From an uncultured Cytophagales bacterium (lineage in GTDB: Bacteria > Bacteroidota > Bacteroidia > Cytophagales > Thermoflexibacteraceae), in NCBI GenBank assembly GCA_938039675.1, contig CALHUI010000003.1:248001-312000 (forward strand): a stretch of DNA of 64,000 nt, given 5' to 3'. Of this stretch, positions 47,634-57,105 are shown piece by piece. The notes below the pieces were generated by a model. It was not told where the DNA came from. It made no database searches and saw only the letters and a program-made list of their open reading frames with translations. Position numbers and translations under genes: made by a program. Position 1 is the first letter of the stretch. Every line of letters begins with the position of its first letter.

Positions 47634-47722
47634 GCAAGCCGGTATGACCAGCTCCTGCGAACCCCTCCAGGACCGGAAGGTAGCAAAGGTAAGCGGTTGT
47701 AGCGGTGCAATACTTGGCTTGC
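47634..47722 (+). ncRNA. ffs: Signal recognition particle RNA, small bacterial (4.5S) type
   Basis: About 89 nt. GCAAGCC (47634-47640) pairs with GGCTTGC (47716-47722). The diagnostic apical loop and symmetric internal loop read CCAGGACCGGAAGGTAGCAA (47668-47687 region). A T-run follows directly. It binds Ffh and guides inner-membrane proteins to the Sec machinery. It lies 31 bases upstream of the fsa-like gene on the same strand. Confidence 0.93.
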
Positions 47723-47752
47723 TTTTTTCTCCTCACCTATTTTCTTCCTCCC

Positions 47753-48406
47753 ATGAAGTTTTTTATTGACACGGCAAACCTCGATGAAATACGCGAGGCG
47801 CACGAACTTGGTGTGCTCGACGGCGTAACAACCAATCCTTCACTCATGGCCAAAGAAGGCATCAAAGGCCGCGATAACATTCTGCGCCACTACAAGGCCA
47901 TTTGCGACATTGTAAACGGCGATGTAAGCGCTGAGGTAATTGCCACAGACTTTAAAGGCATTGTGGAAGAAGGCGAATTGTTGGCAAGCATCGACGAAAA
48001 AATTGTAGTGAAAGTGCCGATGATTAAAGACGGCGTAAAAGCCATTCGCTACTTCACCGATAACAATATTAAAACCAACTGCACACTGGTATTTTCTGCG
48101 GGTCAGGCACTGCTGGCAGCAAAAGCCGGCGCAACGTATGTTTCGCCTTTTATCGGTAGAATTGATGACGTTGGCGGCGACGGCCTGGCACTGATTCAAC
48201 AGATTGTCAATATTTACAACACACACGGCTTCGCTACCGAAGTATTAGCAGCCTCTATCCGCCATGTGCCGCACCTGATTCAGTGCGCGGAAATTGGTGC
48301 AGATGTGGCCACTTGCCCGCTGAATGTCATCCTTGGGTTGTTGAAGCATCCGCTGACCGATATTGGTTTGGAAAAATTCCTCGCCGACGCTAAGAAAACC
48401 GTTTAA
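47753..48406 (+). CDS. Transaldolase / fructose-6-phosphate aldolase-like (short TalC type)
   Basis: 217 residues starting MKFFIDTANLDEIREAHELG. The Schiff-base lysine is in IVVKVPMIKDGVKAI; NCTLVFSAGQALLAAKAGATYVSPFIGRIDDVGGDG and VLAASIRHVPHLIQCAEIGADVATCPLNVI are typical of the short TalC/FSA group. It may act as transaldolase in the pentose-phosphate pathway. The frame is open to 47705, but this overlaps the end of the SRP RNA; ATG 47753 is right. Confidence 0.93.
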   Translation: MKFFIDTANLDEIREAHELGVLDGVTTNPSLMAKEGIKGRDNILRHYKAICDIVNGDVSAEVIATDFKGIVEEGELLASIDEKIVVKVPMIKDGVKAIRYFTDNNIKTNCTLVFSAGQALLAAKAGATYVSPFIGRIDDVGGDGLALIQQIVNIYNTHGFATEVLAASIRHVPHLIQCAEIGADVATCPLNVILGLLKHPLTDIGLEKFLADAKKTV

Positions 48407-49383
48407 TATATACTGCGGTTCAATGCTGCCCATACACTGTCAGGTCTGATAACTGCTATACAGGCACAATTGCCGGAGCGCTTGCAGGCCTGACAATTTT
48501 TATTGAGTGCCAAAACCTCCGCACGAGTGCCCACGGGGGCCCATCGGCCGGGGTGAATGGGGTGCATCGGCGAATAAATGCCGATGGCAGGTTTGCCTAA
48601 CGCAGCGGCAATATGCAAAGGCCCCGTGCTGCATGCTACCAATCCCAAAGATTTTTCAATCAACGCAATCAACTGCGCAAGGTTTAGCTTTCCCGTAAAA
48701 TCGTGTACGTTGGCTTGCTGCAACAGCTCGGGGCAGCTTTGGCGGATGATATCACCCTCGGCGACAGTTCCTGTAACAGCGCAATCAATCCCCTGCTTTT
48801 CAAGTAATTGCGCCAAATTCAGATAGTTGGCAACAGGCCACTCGCGGGCACTACCCTTAGACTTGGGGTGCAGAATAACAAAGGTTTTTTCGGGCAGATG
48901 GGCAATCGGTAAATTGGGGGCAGAGAAACCGTACAGCCCTGTAATTTCCTGCAAAGGCACAATCAGGTCTTTGCCTAACAGCGGCTTGAGCAGGCGGATG
49001 TTGAGTTGTGCCTCGTGCAGCGGTGAATTTTTGCGCCCCAAATGCACTAAGCGGTTGCAATACAACCAGTGAAACCATCGGTGGCTTGTGCCTATTCGCA
49101 GCGGAATACGCACTTGGGCAGCTATTTTGGCCAATTCCCGATGTGGAAAAACATGTACGATAGCGTCAGGACGTGCACTTTTCAGGAGGTCAGGATTAGC
49201 CGTCAATTCGCCGATATCATAAAACTCATCTACGTGGCGGCAGGCAGCAATCAAATCGCGAGTGTAGGTTTTTCCTATCCAAGCAATGGTTGCGTTGGGC
49301 ATTACTTGCTTGAGCAAACCTGCCATAGGCAAACTGAGCACTACATCGCCAATATTATCGGTGCGGCTAATCGCAATTTTCAT
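48403..49383 (-). CDS. Glycosyltransferase family 9 (heptosyltransferase-like)
   Basis: 326 residues. MKIAISRTDNIGDVVLSLPMAGLLKQVMP opens the GT-B fold. The acceptor half is followed by FVILHPKSKGSAREWPVANYLNLAQ (nucleotide-sugar half), VACSTGPLHIAAALGKPAIGIYSPMHPIHPGRWAPVG with the GT9 signature, and a Cys-rich end (NCQACKRSGNCAC). Family members add heptoses to LPS core; the sugar here is unknown. The start is the ATG at 49383. The 3' end overlaps the converging transaldolase gene by 4 bases. Confidence 0.93.
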   Translation of the reverse strand: MKIAISRTDNIGDVVLSLPMAGLLKQVMPNATIAWIGKTYTRDLIAACRHVDEFYDIGELTANPDLLKSARPDAIVHVFPHRELAKIAAQVRIPLRIGTSHRWFHWLYCNRLVHLGRKNSPLHEAQLNIRLLKPLLGKDLIVPLQEITGLYGFSAPNLPIAHLPEKTFVILHPKSKGSAREWPVANYLNLAQLLEKQGIDCAVTGTVAEGDIIRQSCPELLQQANVHDFTGKLNLAQLIALIEKSLGLVACSTGPLHIAAALGKPAIGIYSPMHPIHPGRWAPVGTRAEVLALNKNCQACKRSGNCACIAVIRPDSVWAALNRSIY

Positions 49384-49439
49384 TCTGAAAAACTTATCTT
49401 GCACGTAATGGAAATGGATAAATTGATGCAAAGGTAGCT

Positions 49440-50291
49440 ATGGAAACGTGGCAAATTATCTTATTGGTCATATTGAGCTACATCTCGATTAACATCATCG
49501 CCTTTCGGATTCAGGAGTGTTTTTTGTTTCGCCCCGAAAAACTGCCCCAACATTTTAAATACAAATACGACTTTCCTTTTGAAGAGCTGTTTTTTGATAT
49601 TGAGCCGGGCGTTCGCATCAACGGTTTAAAATTCTCTTCGTTACAGGAAGGGCTTCCCATAGGGCTGATTATGTATTTCCATGGCAACAGCCGCAGCATC
49701 AAGGGCTGGGGGAAATATTCTACCGACTTCACCCAACACGGCTACGATGTGGTAATGATTGATTATCGGGGCTTTGGCAAAAGCATCGGCCGCCGCAGCG
49801 AGGAAGCACTGAAAAACGATGCACAGTTTGTTTATGACCAACTGAAAGCGAGCTATCCCGAAAGTCGGATTTTGGTGTATGGGCGCTCCACCGGGTCGGG
49901 GTTTGCTACTAAACCGGCTTCGGCCAACCACCCGCGCATGTTGATTCCGGATGCGCCTTATTACAGCATGAGCCGTGTGGCAAAGCGCTATCTGCCGTTT
50001 TTGCCTATTCCGTGGATTTTGCGCTACCCCATCCGCACCTACACGTGGATTAAGTATGTTAAATGCCCGATTAAAATTTTGCACGGCACTCGCGACCGCC
50101 TGATTCCTTTGCAACAAAGCATTGATTTACAGAAGTTAATGCCGCATCAAATTGAACTTTTTGCCATCAACAGCGGCGGACATAATAACCTCACGCTTTT
50201 CAAACAATACCACGATGCGCTGCACAAAATCCTGACCGAAGCCGAGCACCTCTCCGACGACCGTTTTGACATCCGACCGGATTTATTTTGA
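49440..50291 (+). CDS. Alpha/beta-hydrolase with N-terminal membrane anchor (BEM46/YfhR-like)
   Basis: 283 residues. A membrane segment at about 5-24 (IILLVILSYISINIIAFRI), then the hydrolase core: MYFHGNSRSIKGWG, VVMIDYRGFGKS, nucleophile in YGRSTGSGFAT, ILHGTRDRLIPL (acid) and NSGGHNNL (His). Similar proteins are common in Bacteroidota, with unknown substrates. Hydrophobic anchoring points to a membrane-facing esterase or thioesterase role, which is inference. Divergent from the glycosyltransferase by 56 bases. Confidence 0.9.
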   Translation: METWQIILLVILSYISINIIAFRIQECFLFRPEKLPQHFKYKYDFPFEELFFDIEPGVRINGLKFSSLQEGLPIGLIMYFHGNSRSIKGWGKYSTDFTQHGYDVVMIDYRGFGKSIGRRSEEALKNDAQFVYDQLKASYPESRILVYGRSTGSGFATKPASANHPRMLIPDAPYYSMSRVAKRYLPFLPIPWILRYPIRTYTWIKYVKCPIKILHGTRDRLIPLQQSIDLQKLMPHQIELFAINSGGHNNLTLFKQYHDALHKILTEAEHLSDDRFDIRPDLF

Positions 50292-50459
50292 GCATGTAAG
50301 CAGGCTTTCCGTGCTTCCTGTATGCCAACTAAGCGATGTACAGCGTGCTTTTCTTTGGCGCGTTGCATGCGCCATGTATTTCAGGCAGGTATAAAAAACG
50401 CAGGTATTTTGCAAAGTGAATTTTGTATAAATTGCTGAAAGTCAAAATATTAAAAAAAT

Positions 50460-50485
50460 CCGACAGGTTTTCAAAACCTGTCGGG
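50460..50485. terminator. Bidirectional hairpin terminator
   Basis: CCGACAGGTTTT pairs with AAAACCTGTCGG around a single C, with an A-run before it, between the convergent hydrolase and transporter genes. The most perfect copy of the recurring ACAGGT hairpin family. Confidence 0.75.
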
Positions 50486-50553
50486 CTGGTGTGTAACGCC
50501 AATTTAAACATCACCATCAACGTTTATCTGCATGCTTACCATATGCAAAAAAA

Positions 50554-51780
50554 TTACGGATGTGCCGCAATTGCTTTTTTGTTGCGCATGAAGAAAAACA
50601 GAAAACCGAAAGCAACGACCAATATCATGGGAATAATGGCAATGTTGGCAAGGGTAGCTTGTCCTGCTGCGAGTTCGGCGGCTTCTTGTGCAACACCCTG
50701 CGCAAGTACTTTTTCGCGGTTTGAGTCTAACCAACTGCCAATAATAGGCTGGAAAATGGAAGCCCCGAACATGCCTGCGCCACCCATCAACGACATGCCT
50801 AATGCACCTGTTTTGGGCATATATTCGGCCACAAACGAAATCATGTTTGGCCAGAAGTAGCACACACCGATTGCAAAAAGGACAGCATAAACGTAGACCA
50901 TGGCACCTGTGGCAGAGCTCATCAGATAAATGGCAATTGCCGAAATAATGGCGGAAGCCAGCAGCACGCCCGTAATGTTAAGGCTGTGGACAATCGGGCC
51001 GGCAAAGAAACGTCCGACAGCCATCAGCCCTGTTACCAGTGCAAGTACCAACAAAGGTTCAGCCCCGGAATTGCCCAGAATGCGTTCTACCCATTGCTGC
51101 GTGCCAAGTTCGGTAGTAGCCGTCATGGTCATGCAAATCATCATGAACCAGAAAAGCGGTGAAGTAAAAATGGCGCGGAGATTCTCTGCATTGGATGATG
51201 AGATGGTGCCGCCTGTTTGTTCAGGAAACTGCTGCCCGAAGAATAAAAAGCCGTAAATCAGCGCAGGCAGGTACATGGTTGCTATTTTTACTTGCCAAGG
51301 CATTTGCATTTGGGTCAGTGCAAAGGCAATGAGCGAGCCAATTACGATGCCTCCGGGAAACCATACGTGAAAACGATTCAGCATAGTTGTTTTGTTTTCA
51401 TCGTACATGTTGGCAATCAGCGGGTTAAAGGCTGCCTCTACCATGCCGTTGGCAAAACCGATAAGTAAAGTGGAAAGAAACAGCGGCCAAAAACTATTGG
51501 ACAACAAGGTAAAGGTAATGCCCAGCAAATGGCCGAAGAAAGCAATAAAGCCTAATTTTTTGGGGCCAAGGCTGTTGTAGAGGGGGCCGCCAATCATGGT
51601 AGCAATAGGAAAGCCCAGAAATGCCATTTGGTTAATCCAGCCTTTTTCGGTATCCGACAAACCAAGGGTAACTGTCAGGTCATTCATAATACCTGCCCGA
51701 ATGGCAAATGCCATGGCAGTAGTAATTAGTGCCAAACAACTGGCAAAGAACAAGCGGTTTTTGTTAATGTTTTGATTCAT
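50554..51780 (-). CDS. Major facilitator superfamily transporter
   Basis: 408 residues with 12 predicted membrane helices; no signal peptide. From ATG 51780: FFASCLALITTAMAFAIRAGIMNDL; GGPLYNSLGPKKLGFIAFFGHL with the loop 2-3 Gly/Pro/Lys pattern; ALVTGLMAVGRFFAGPIVHSL in the second half. The Glu/Asp pair of sugar or fucose carriers is not obvious, so the substrate is unknown. The frame extends to 51921, but the additional 47 residues are low-quality. Confidence 0.92.
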   Translation of the reverse strand: MNQNINKNRLFFASCLALITTAMAFAIRAGIMNDLTVTLGLSDTEKGWINQMAFLGFPIATMIGGPLYNSLGPKKLGFIAFFGHLLGITFTLLSNSFWPLFLSTLLIGFANGMVEAAFNPLIANMYDENKTTMLNRFHVWFPGGIVIGSLIAFALTQMQMPWQVKIATMYLPALIYGFLFFGQQFPEQTGGTISSSNAENLRAIFTSPLFWFMMICMTMTATTELGTQQWVERILGNSGAEPLLVLALVTGLMAVGRFFAGPIVHSLNITGVLLASAIISAIAIYLMSSATGAMVYVYAVLFAIGVCYFWPNMISFVAEYMPKTGALGMSLMGGAGMFGASIFQPIIGSWLDSNREKVLAQGVAQEAAELAAGQATLANIAIIPMILVVAFGFLFFFMRNKKAIAAHP

Positions 51781-51979
51781 ATTTACCTGCGATTTGGGTG
51801 AGGAATGTTTTGTCCGAAAGATAAAATTTTTTTCGGCGGTTGCATTCACTGCGGCAAAAGAATCTGTAATTGGGCAAATGTAAGTGTATTGTATAAGCCG
51901 GCCGATGTTGGCTGATGACACAGGCTTATTGAAACTTTTTCAAATCCGCAATCTTAAATTAGGCTTTGCCTACTTACTT

Positions 51980-53122
51980 TCAAGGAGAATAAGTGATTGG
52001 CAGGCATTCGGCCATGCGCAAGTATTCCCAATAGCCGTACACTTCTACTTCCATGGCATTGTTGAAGTACCCTATCCGATTCACGATGACTTGCGGGCTG
52101 CGCGAGGCAAGCCACGAAGCCCTGAAACGGGCAGGCAACCGCTGTATTTTGGTCATGCGATTGACAAAGCGCCGATAGGCCATATCCTCGCCGGCACCAT
52201 AATAATTGACTTGTAACTGGTCGCGTGAGAAATTCAGGGCAAACTCGTGAGGATAGGAAACAGGCTGTTTCAAGTCGCTGAATGTACTTGCCAATTGCGG
52301 GTCAGGTTCAGTAGTATGATAAAATTGCTCAGTGCCTCGCAGGCGAAACACTTTGTAAAGCGAGTCGGTATTTTTTTCTGCCATGCGGCGCAGAAACTCC
52401 ATTAACGAGCCCCGATAGGCAAGTAGCCGATTATTGCGCCATCGGTCGGCTAAGCGCTGGTCAAGTGTTTGAATAGGTTCAAAAAACAGACAAGCGTGCA
52501 ATACGGCAATTGACTTGGCTACTGCCAACTGTTTCAGGTAGCATTTCAGCCGATAGCCTAATGCCATGTTCTCGAGCAGCAAAAGGTCATCTGCCATGGC
52601 GCTCCACTCTTTGTTTTCCGATTCCTCGAAGCGCAGCACCCAAGGGTTGAGTATTTTAACCTCTTTGGCAAACTCTGTTGTGCCAATGAAATGTTCTTTA
52701 AATTGCCGGTAGAAAAATTGCCAGCGCTTGTCGGAAGTTCGTGCCATCATTTCGTTCAAAGGCACAGGCTGCATAGGCAGCAGGCGGATTGTATCGGCAG
52801 AGGTTGTTGGTAATGCACCATTGATAATGAGTGTTCGCGGCATGTATCCAACTGCCGTTACCACTATTTCGTGATTGCCCATAGGCACGCAACTCAACCG
52901 ATAGTAGCCGTTGCGCAGGCTGACAGTGTCTAATGAGGTGTTGTTTACAAAAATTCTGGCAGACTGTACGGGTTTTTTAGTAAGGCTGTCCATAATAAAA
53001 CCTGCAATTTTGAAGTGTTCCGGCAGGCGGAGGCTGTCTGTCCAAACTGCATTTTGACGGGCTTGCAGCATAGCAGGCAGGGCGAACAACACTATCAGGC
53101 ACGTGCGTAAGGCATGATTCAT
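51980..53122 (-). CDS. Secreted protein with carboxypeptidase-like regulatory (CarboxypepD_reg-like) domain
   Basis: 380 residues with a signal peptide ending LQARQ. Residues about 36-115 form a CarboxypepD_reg-like beta domain (FKIAGFIMDSLTKKPVQSARIFVNNTS, NGYYRLSCVPMGNHEIVVTAVGYMPRTL) as found in front of TonB receptors and peptidases. The rest is an uncharacterised region also seen in other Bacteroidota secreted proteins (WQFFYRQFKEHFIGTTEFA; YGAGEDMAYRRFVNRM). Its start overlaps the mutL stop by 4 bases (ATGA-type), so it is coupled to mutL. Confidence 0.8.
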   Translation of the reverse strand: MNHALRTCLIVLFALPAMLQARQNAVWTDSLRLPEHFKIAGFIMDSLTKKPVQSARIFVNNTSLDTVSLRNGYYRLSCVPMGNHEIVVTAVGYMPRTLIINGALPTTSADTIRLLPMQPVPLNEMMARTSDKRWQFFYRQFKEHFIGTTEFAKEVKILNPWVLRFEESENKEWSAMADDLLLLENMALGYRLKCYLKQLAVAKSIAVLHACLFFEPIQTLDQRLADRWRNNRLLAYRGSLMEFLRRMAEKNTDSLYKVFRLRGTEQFYHTTEPDPQLASTFSDLKQPVSYPHEFALNFSRDQLQVNYYGAGEDMAYRRFVNRMTKIQRLPARFRASWLASRSPQVIVNRIGYFNNAMEVEVYGYWEYLRMAECLPITYSP

Positions 53123-54966
53123 ACAAAAAGGCTTTCTATGGTATCAAGGTTGATAATGGCGGTTGTTTTGTGCCCGTCAGGCGTGTAGTTAGGCTGTTGG
53201 CAACTGAATAAGCGATTGATGAGTGCTTGCATGGCTTCGTCAGAGTGGGGAAGTGCTGCTCCGGCTGCCTGCCGTTTGGCCAATATGGCCGCCACACTTT
53301 CGCGCCTGCCCAACCTTAGCCGGTCAGTGAAATAGGCCGACTGTTCAATCAGATGAGCAATCACTTCTGACGGATTGACGCTTTCCCATCCGGCTGGTAC
53401 TGTTTGGCAAATCAGTTGGTTGCTGTTTTGCAGGGTAATATGGAAACCTAAGGCCATCAGCTCATCTGCAAAAGCGCTGACTTGTGCCAAATCGGTGGGA
53501 GCAAGCTCAAGGATTTGAGGGAAAAGCAGCGGCTGTGCGGTTTCTTCGCTTGACGTGCCGTATTTTGCCAGTTGTTCTTCGTAAAAAATGCGCTCGTAAG
53601 CAGCGCGAATGTCCAAGGCCATCAGTCCTGATTTTACTTGGCTGAGGATATAGCGACCGTGCAGCAACAGCAAGCTAGGCTTAGGCGCTGTCGTAGGTTC
53701 AGCAGGGAATAACTGCGCCGCAGCGGGGGCTTTGACCAACGGAAGTTCATCAACGGGCGATGGTTCTACTGCTTGTTTCCATCCCGCAGGTTGTGTCAGC
53801 GGCCTACCGGGTGGCCGATAGAGTTGCTCCCAAGGTTGTTGTTTGCCAGCCGATAGCATATGAGATTTGAACAGTTCATACTCACTTTGGGAAAGAGGGC
53901 TGCCATCCTGCTGGTGGTTCATACGCCCGGGCTGGTCAAAATTAGCATCTAACTCAAAATCAATGGCCGGGCTGAGGTGGTGTACGCCTAATGCCTGCCG
54001 AACGGCTGCCTGCACAAGCGCATACATGCTTCGTTCATCCTCAAACTTGACTTCGGTTTTGGTTGGATGCACGTTTACGTCTATCGTAGCAGGGTCGGCA
54101 CTTAACTTAATGACATAAAACGGATAACTTCCCTCGGGTATGAGCCGCTCAAACGCCGTCATGACGGCATGGTGCAAGTAAGGATGTTTGATAAACCGAT
54201 TGTTGATGAAAAAAAATTGCTCGCCGCGTGTTTTGCGGGCAGTTTCGGGCTTGCCTATGTAGCCGTACAGTGACATATCGCTTAACTCTTCGCGACAGGG
54301 CAGCAACTGCTCCTTTCGGCTTTTCCCGAACAGGGCAATAATGCGTTGCGCCAATTTGCCCGGTTTAAGGTTCATCACTTCCGCATCGTTGTGCCACAGT
54401 GTAAAACTGATTTCGGGATAGGCCAGCGCTATGCGCGTAAATTCTTCCAGCACGTGTTTCCATTCTACTTGATTGGATTTGAGGAAGTTGCGCCGCGCCG
54501 GCACATTAAAAAACAGATTTTTAACATTGATTTGCGTGCCCTGCGGATGTGCACAAGGTTCTTGCAACAATACTTTTGAGCCTTCTATGACGATATGCGT
54601 ACCGAGCAGGTCATTTGCGCGGCAGGTTTTCATATCTACCTGTGCCACTGCGGCAATAGATGCCATCGCTTCGCCCCGAAAGCCAAAGCTGCGGATGTTG
54701 AATAAATCATCTACGTGGCGGATTTTGGAAGTGGCATGGCGTTCAAAACACATGCGCGCATCGGTGTTGCTCATGCCACTGCCATTGTCTGTTACCTGAA
54801 TCAATGTTTTACCGGCTTCTTTTACTACCAGTTGGATATGGGTAGCGCCGGCATCTACGGCATTTTCAAGCAATTCTTTCACAACAGAAGCCGGACGCTG
54901 TACTACCTCGCCTGCAGCAATTTGATTAGCAAGGCTGTCGGGCAACAGTCGGATAATATCAGACAT
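53119..54966 (-). CDS. mutL: DNA mismatch repair protein MutL
   Basis: 615 residues. The GHKL ATPase N-terminus has ELLENAVDAGATHIQL, TDNGSGM and RSFGFRGEAMASIAAV. A variable linker (about 330-420) follows and a C-terminal dimerisation domain ends TPDGHKTTAIINLDTIESLFV. No obvious endonuclease motif DQHAxxERxxYE is visible in the C-terminus (DIRAAYERIFYEEQLA is at the place), so nicking activity is uncertain. It links MutS to downstream repair. Confidence 0.96.
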   Translation of the reverse strand: MSDIIRLLPDSLANQIAAGEVVQRPASVVKELLENAVDAGATHIQLVVKEAGKTLIQVTDNGSGMSNTDARMCFERHATSKIRHVDDLFNIRSFGFRGEAMASIAAVAQVDMKTCRANDLLGTHIVIEGSKVLLQEPCAHPQGTQINVKNLFFNVPARRNFLKSNQVEWKHVLEEFTRIALAYPEISFTLWHNDAEVMNLKPGKLAQRIIALFGKSRKEQLLPCREELSDMSLYGYIGKPETARKTRGEQFFFINNRFIKHPYLHHAVMTAFERLIPEGSYPFYVIKLSADPATIDVNVHPTKTEVKFEDERSMYALVQAAVRQALGVHHLSPAIDFELDANFDQPGRMNHQQDGSPLSQSEYELFKSHMLSAGKQQPWEQLYRPPGRPLTQPAGWKQAVEPSPVDELPLVKAPAAAQLFPAEPTTAPKPSLLLLHGRYILSQVKSGLMALDIRAAYERIFYEEQLAKYGTSSEETAQPLLFPQILELAPTDLAQVSAFADELMALGFHITLQNSNQLICQTVPAGWESVNPSEVIAHLIEQSAYFTDRLRLGRRESVAAILAKRQAAGAALPHSDEAMQALINRLFSCQQPNYTPDGHKTTAIINLDTIESLFV

Positions 54967-54983
54967 CGGAAAATCAGTATTGA

Positions 54984-55400
54984 TTAACCTTTGATTTGGC
55001 TGTCCTCATATTTGGAAGGACACTTCATGAGAATTTCACTGGCTACAAATTTGCCTTCTTTCACTCGCCCGATAACTACTACCTGCTCGGAGCGCTTGAA
55101 ATCCTGCATAGAGGGCGGAGGATTGTAGCAAACTACTTCATGCGCCTCGTTGTTATTATCAATCATGATGAAGCTCAGGTAATTAGGGTCTTTCGAAGGG
55201 TCATAGTTTACACCGATGACCTCTCCGGCAGGTGAGCGTTCCAATTTGCCTACTACATGCACCTTTGCGTCTTCTCCAGCTTGTGCCATGGCAAAGGCTT
55301 CTTTAAACGATACATACTGGCTGGCATCACCTGCCGATGAAACTATGATGCCCACAGCAATGGCAATAACAATGATGCCAAAAATATAAGACTTTTTCAT
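54984..55400 (-). CDS. ccmE: Cytochrome c maturation haem chaperone CcmE, Cys-type
   Basis: 138 residues with one N-terminal membrane helix (about 5-22), then an OB-like periplasmic domain (KVHVVGKLERSPAG, YLSFIMIDNNNEAHEVVCYN, QVVVIGRVKEGKFVASEILMKCPSKYED). In classical CcmE haem binds a His in HDENY; here that site reads C127-P-S-K-Y131, the CXXXY variant known from archaea and some Deltaproteobacteria. The downstream (3') partner is mutL after 18 bases; the upstream partner overlaps by 4. Confidence 0.9.
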   Translation of the reverse strand: MKKSYIFGIIVIAIAVGIIVSSAGDASQYVSFKEAFAMAQAGEDAKVHVVGKLERSPAGEVIGVNYDPSKDPNYLSFIMIDNNNEAHEVVCYNPPPSMQDFKRSEQVVVIGRVKEGKFVASEILMKCPSKYEDSQIKG

Positions 55401-55648
55401 GACTCTGATTGTTCAATTTTAGAGATTTTGCGGTCTAATAATATCAGATAAACAATAATGCCTGCAAGCACGGTTCCAAGCGTGCCTACTACCACATAGA
55501 TTTTGCCTTCTTTGCGGAAAGTATCTGCCATTTCTACGGAACGGTTGCCGTAATCATTTTCTGTAATAGCTATTTTGTCATTGTTCTGCGCATGGGCAAA
55601 ACTTATGATGCCTGCATACAGGCAAAACAAAAATATCAGCTTTTTCAT
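55397..55648 (-). CDS. CcmD-like small membrane protein
   Basis: 83 residues: a signal-like segment (MKKLIFLFCLYAGIISFAHA), a polar stretch, then a membrane helix (IYVVVGTLGTVLAGIIVYLILLDRKISKIE). The pattern matches the CcmD-like proteins of Bacteroidota that accompany ccmC and ccmE. Overlap of 4 bases with ccmE supports it. CcmD stabilises the haem-delivery complex CcmABCD; no other ccm gene is in the window upstream. Confidence 0.8.
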   Translation of the reverse strand: MKKLIFLFCLYAGIISFAHAQNNDKIAITENDYGNRSVEMADTFRKEGKIYVVVGTLGTVLAGIIVYLILLDRKISKIEQSES

Positions 55649-55657
55649 GTCGCAAAT

Positions 55658-56926
55658 TTAGGAGGGAGTATTGGATTGTTCAATCTGTTGTTTCAAAGCC
55701 GCTATTTCTGCATCTTTCTGCGCCAGTTGTTCTTTGTGTTTTTCAAGGATTCGTTCAAGCATTTTTTGTTGGGTGGTACGCAGTGCATCCATTCGCTTTT
55801 GCTCCTCCTCCTTCATTTTGTTCATTTCTGCCATTTTTTTTTCCAGTTCGGCCTGCATTTGAAATGCCTGCTCCACGTTTTGGCGCATGAGGTCTTCTTG
55901 GGCGCGCATCTGTTCGGTTTGCATACTTAGCTCTTCCAACAGTCGGCGGTTGCGCAGGGCAGCAATAGAACCCGAAATAGCAGCGGCGATACTTTCGCCT
56001 AAGCGCTCAACAAATGCCACCTGATAGGGTTGGAAGGCAGAAAAAGAGGCTATTTCAATAACGGCAAATGCATTATCATTCACAATGGCAGGCACAATCA
56101 GTAGGGCTTTGGGCGGCGCTTCTCCCGCACCCGAGCGTATAATGAAATGTCCTTCTGAAAGTTCGTTGATAAGAATTGTACTTTTATCTTCAAATGCTTG
56201 CCCCACAAGCCCTTCGCCAATGTTGTAAGTAGTGCCCAATAATTCGTGGTCGTGGGCGTAGGCACCCGTAAGTCGCAGCAAGTCCATACCGGCTTCATCG
56301 GTTTCTACCACATAAATCCCACCCTGATGAGCACCTATATATTTGACTAAGTTGGAAATAATGCTTTGGCTCAATTCTTCAATGGTTTGATTGCTCGAGC
56401 GAAGAATTTCAACAAATTTGGCTATGCCTTGTGTTGTCCACGAATGTTCTGCTTCTTTGGCAGCAAATGAGACATCTTGTTCGTACAGCGCCTGCAAAGA
56501 CTTGGCAAGCGGATTGTCTTGCCCCTGCAAAAAAGTGAAGTAATCGGCCTGTGTGTTTACCTGAAAGTTAATCATGGCTTGTATAAGCTCATGGGCGGCT
56601 TTCAAATTGTCGCGCAGATTCGTAACAGCTTGATTAAGCATGATAAAAAGCCTGTTGCTGTAATAAGGAATTTCGGTATCGTATGCTCCTTTGGTAATAG
56701 CCTTAACGGCGTTGGCCAATTTAATCAGTGGAGTAATAAGACCCATCATTAAAATGAGGTAAACAACTATCAGCATGAAAAACAGTAAGCCGTAAACTAT
56801 TTCGTCTTTTACAGTGGTCGTGTTGTTAGTAAAAATGTAGCATAAAGCAACGGTCAGTAGGAGAACTACTGTAGCAAGGTTAATCAGACCGCGAACAGAA
56901 AAATAATTGACAGACTGTTTTCGCAT
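55658..56926 (-). CDS. Membrane HAMP-GAF protein with C-terminal coiled coil
   Basis: 422 residues. Two membrane helices (about 13-31 and 44-65), a HAMP-like segment (66-118), a linker, a GAF domain (about 170-330: QGGIYVVETDEAGMDLLRLTGAYAHDHELLG, GEGLVGQAFEDKSTILINELSEGHFII, ALLIVPAIVNDNAFAVIEIASF) and a long coiled coil (335-415). No kinase or phosphatase domain. It is closely related in its GAF part to the proteins at 59.7 and 60.5 kb. It likely modulates another signalling protein. Starts 180 bases from bioB, divergent. Confidence 0.85.
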   Translation of the reverse strand: MRKQSVNYFSVRGLINLATVVLLLTVALCYIFTNNTTTVKDEIVYGLLFFMLIVVYLILMMGLITPLIKLANAVKAITKGAYDTEIPYYSNRLFIMLNQAVTNLRDNLKAAHELIQAMINFQVNTQADYFTFLQGQDNPLAKSLQALYEQDVSFAAKEAEHSWTTQGIAKFVEILRSSNQTIEELSQSIISNLVKYIGAHQGGIYVVETDEAGMDLLRLTGAYAHDHELLGTTYNIGEGLVGQAFEDKSTILINELSEGHFIIRSGAGEAPPKALLIVPAIVNDNAFAVIEIASFSAFQPYQVAFVERLGESIAAAISGSIAALRNRRLLEELSMQTEQMRAQEDLMRQNVEQAFQMQAELEKKMAEMNKMKEEEQKRMDALRTTQQKMLERILEKHKEQLAQKDAEIAALKQQIEQSNTPS

Positions 56927-57105
56927 GGTTAGTATTTAGCTTTAATTGGGCTGCAAAAGTGGGCAAACAAATTAGTAACCAATCCTTGCAAAGCTACTAA
57001 AGAAATGATTTTTTCCGATTAAAAACGCATTTGCCACAGGATTTTGTATAGCTATGCAATAATATGTGATATAATGCTATTTTTGCTCACTGATCAAATT
57101 TTTGC

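Noticed and set aside
47705-47752. Upstream extension of the transaldolase-like gene
   Set aside because: It overlaps the SRP RNA 3' end; MKFFIDTANL is the canonical start.
56927-57105. BirA-type operator or biotin riboswitch before bioB
   Set aside because: No matching dyad, and no biotin riboswitch class is known that could be recognised.
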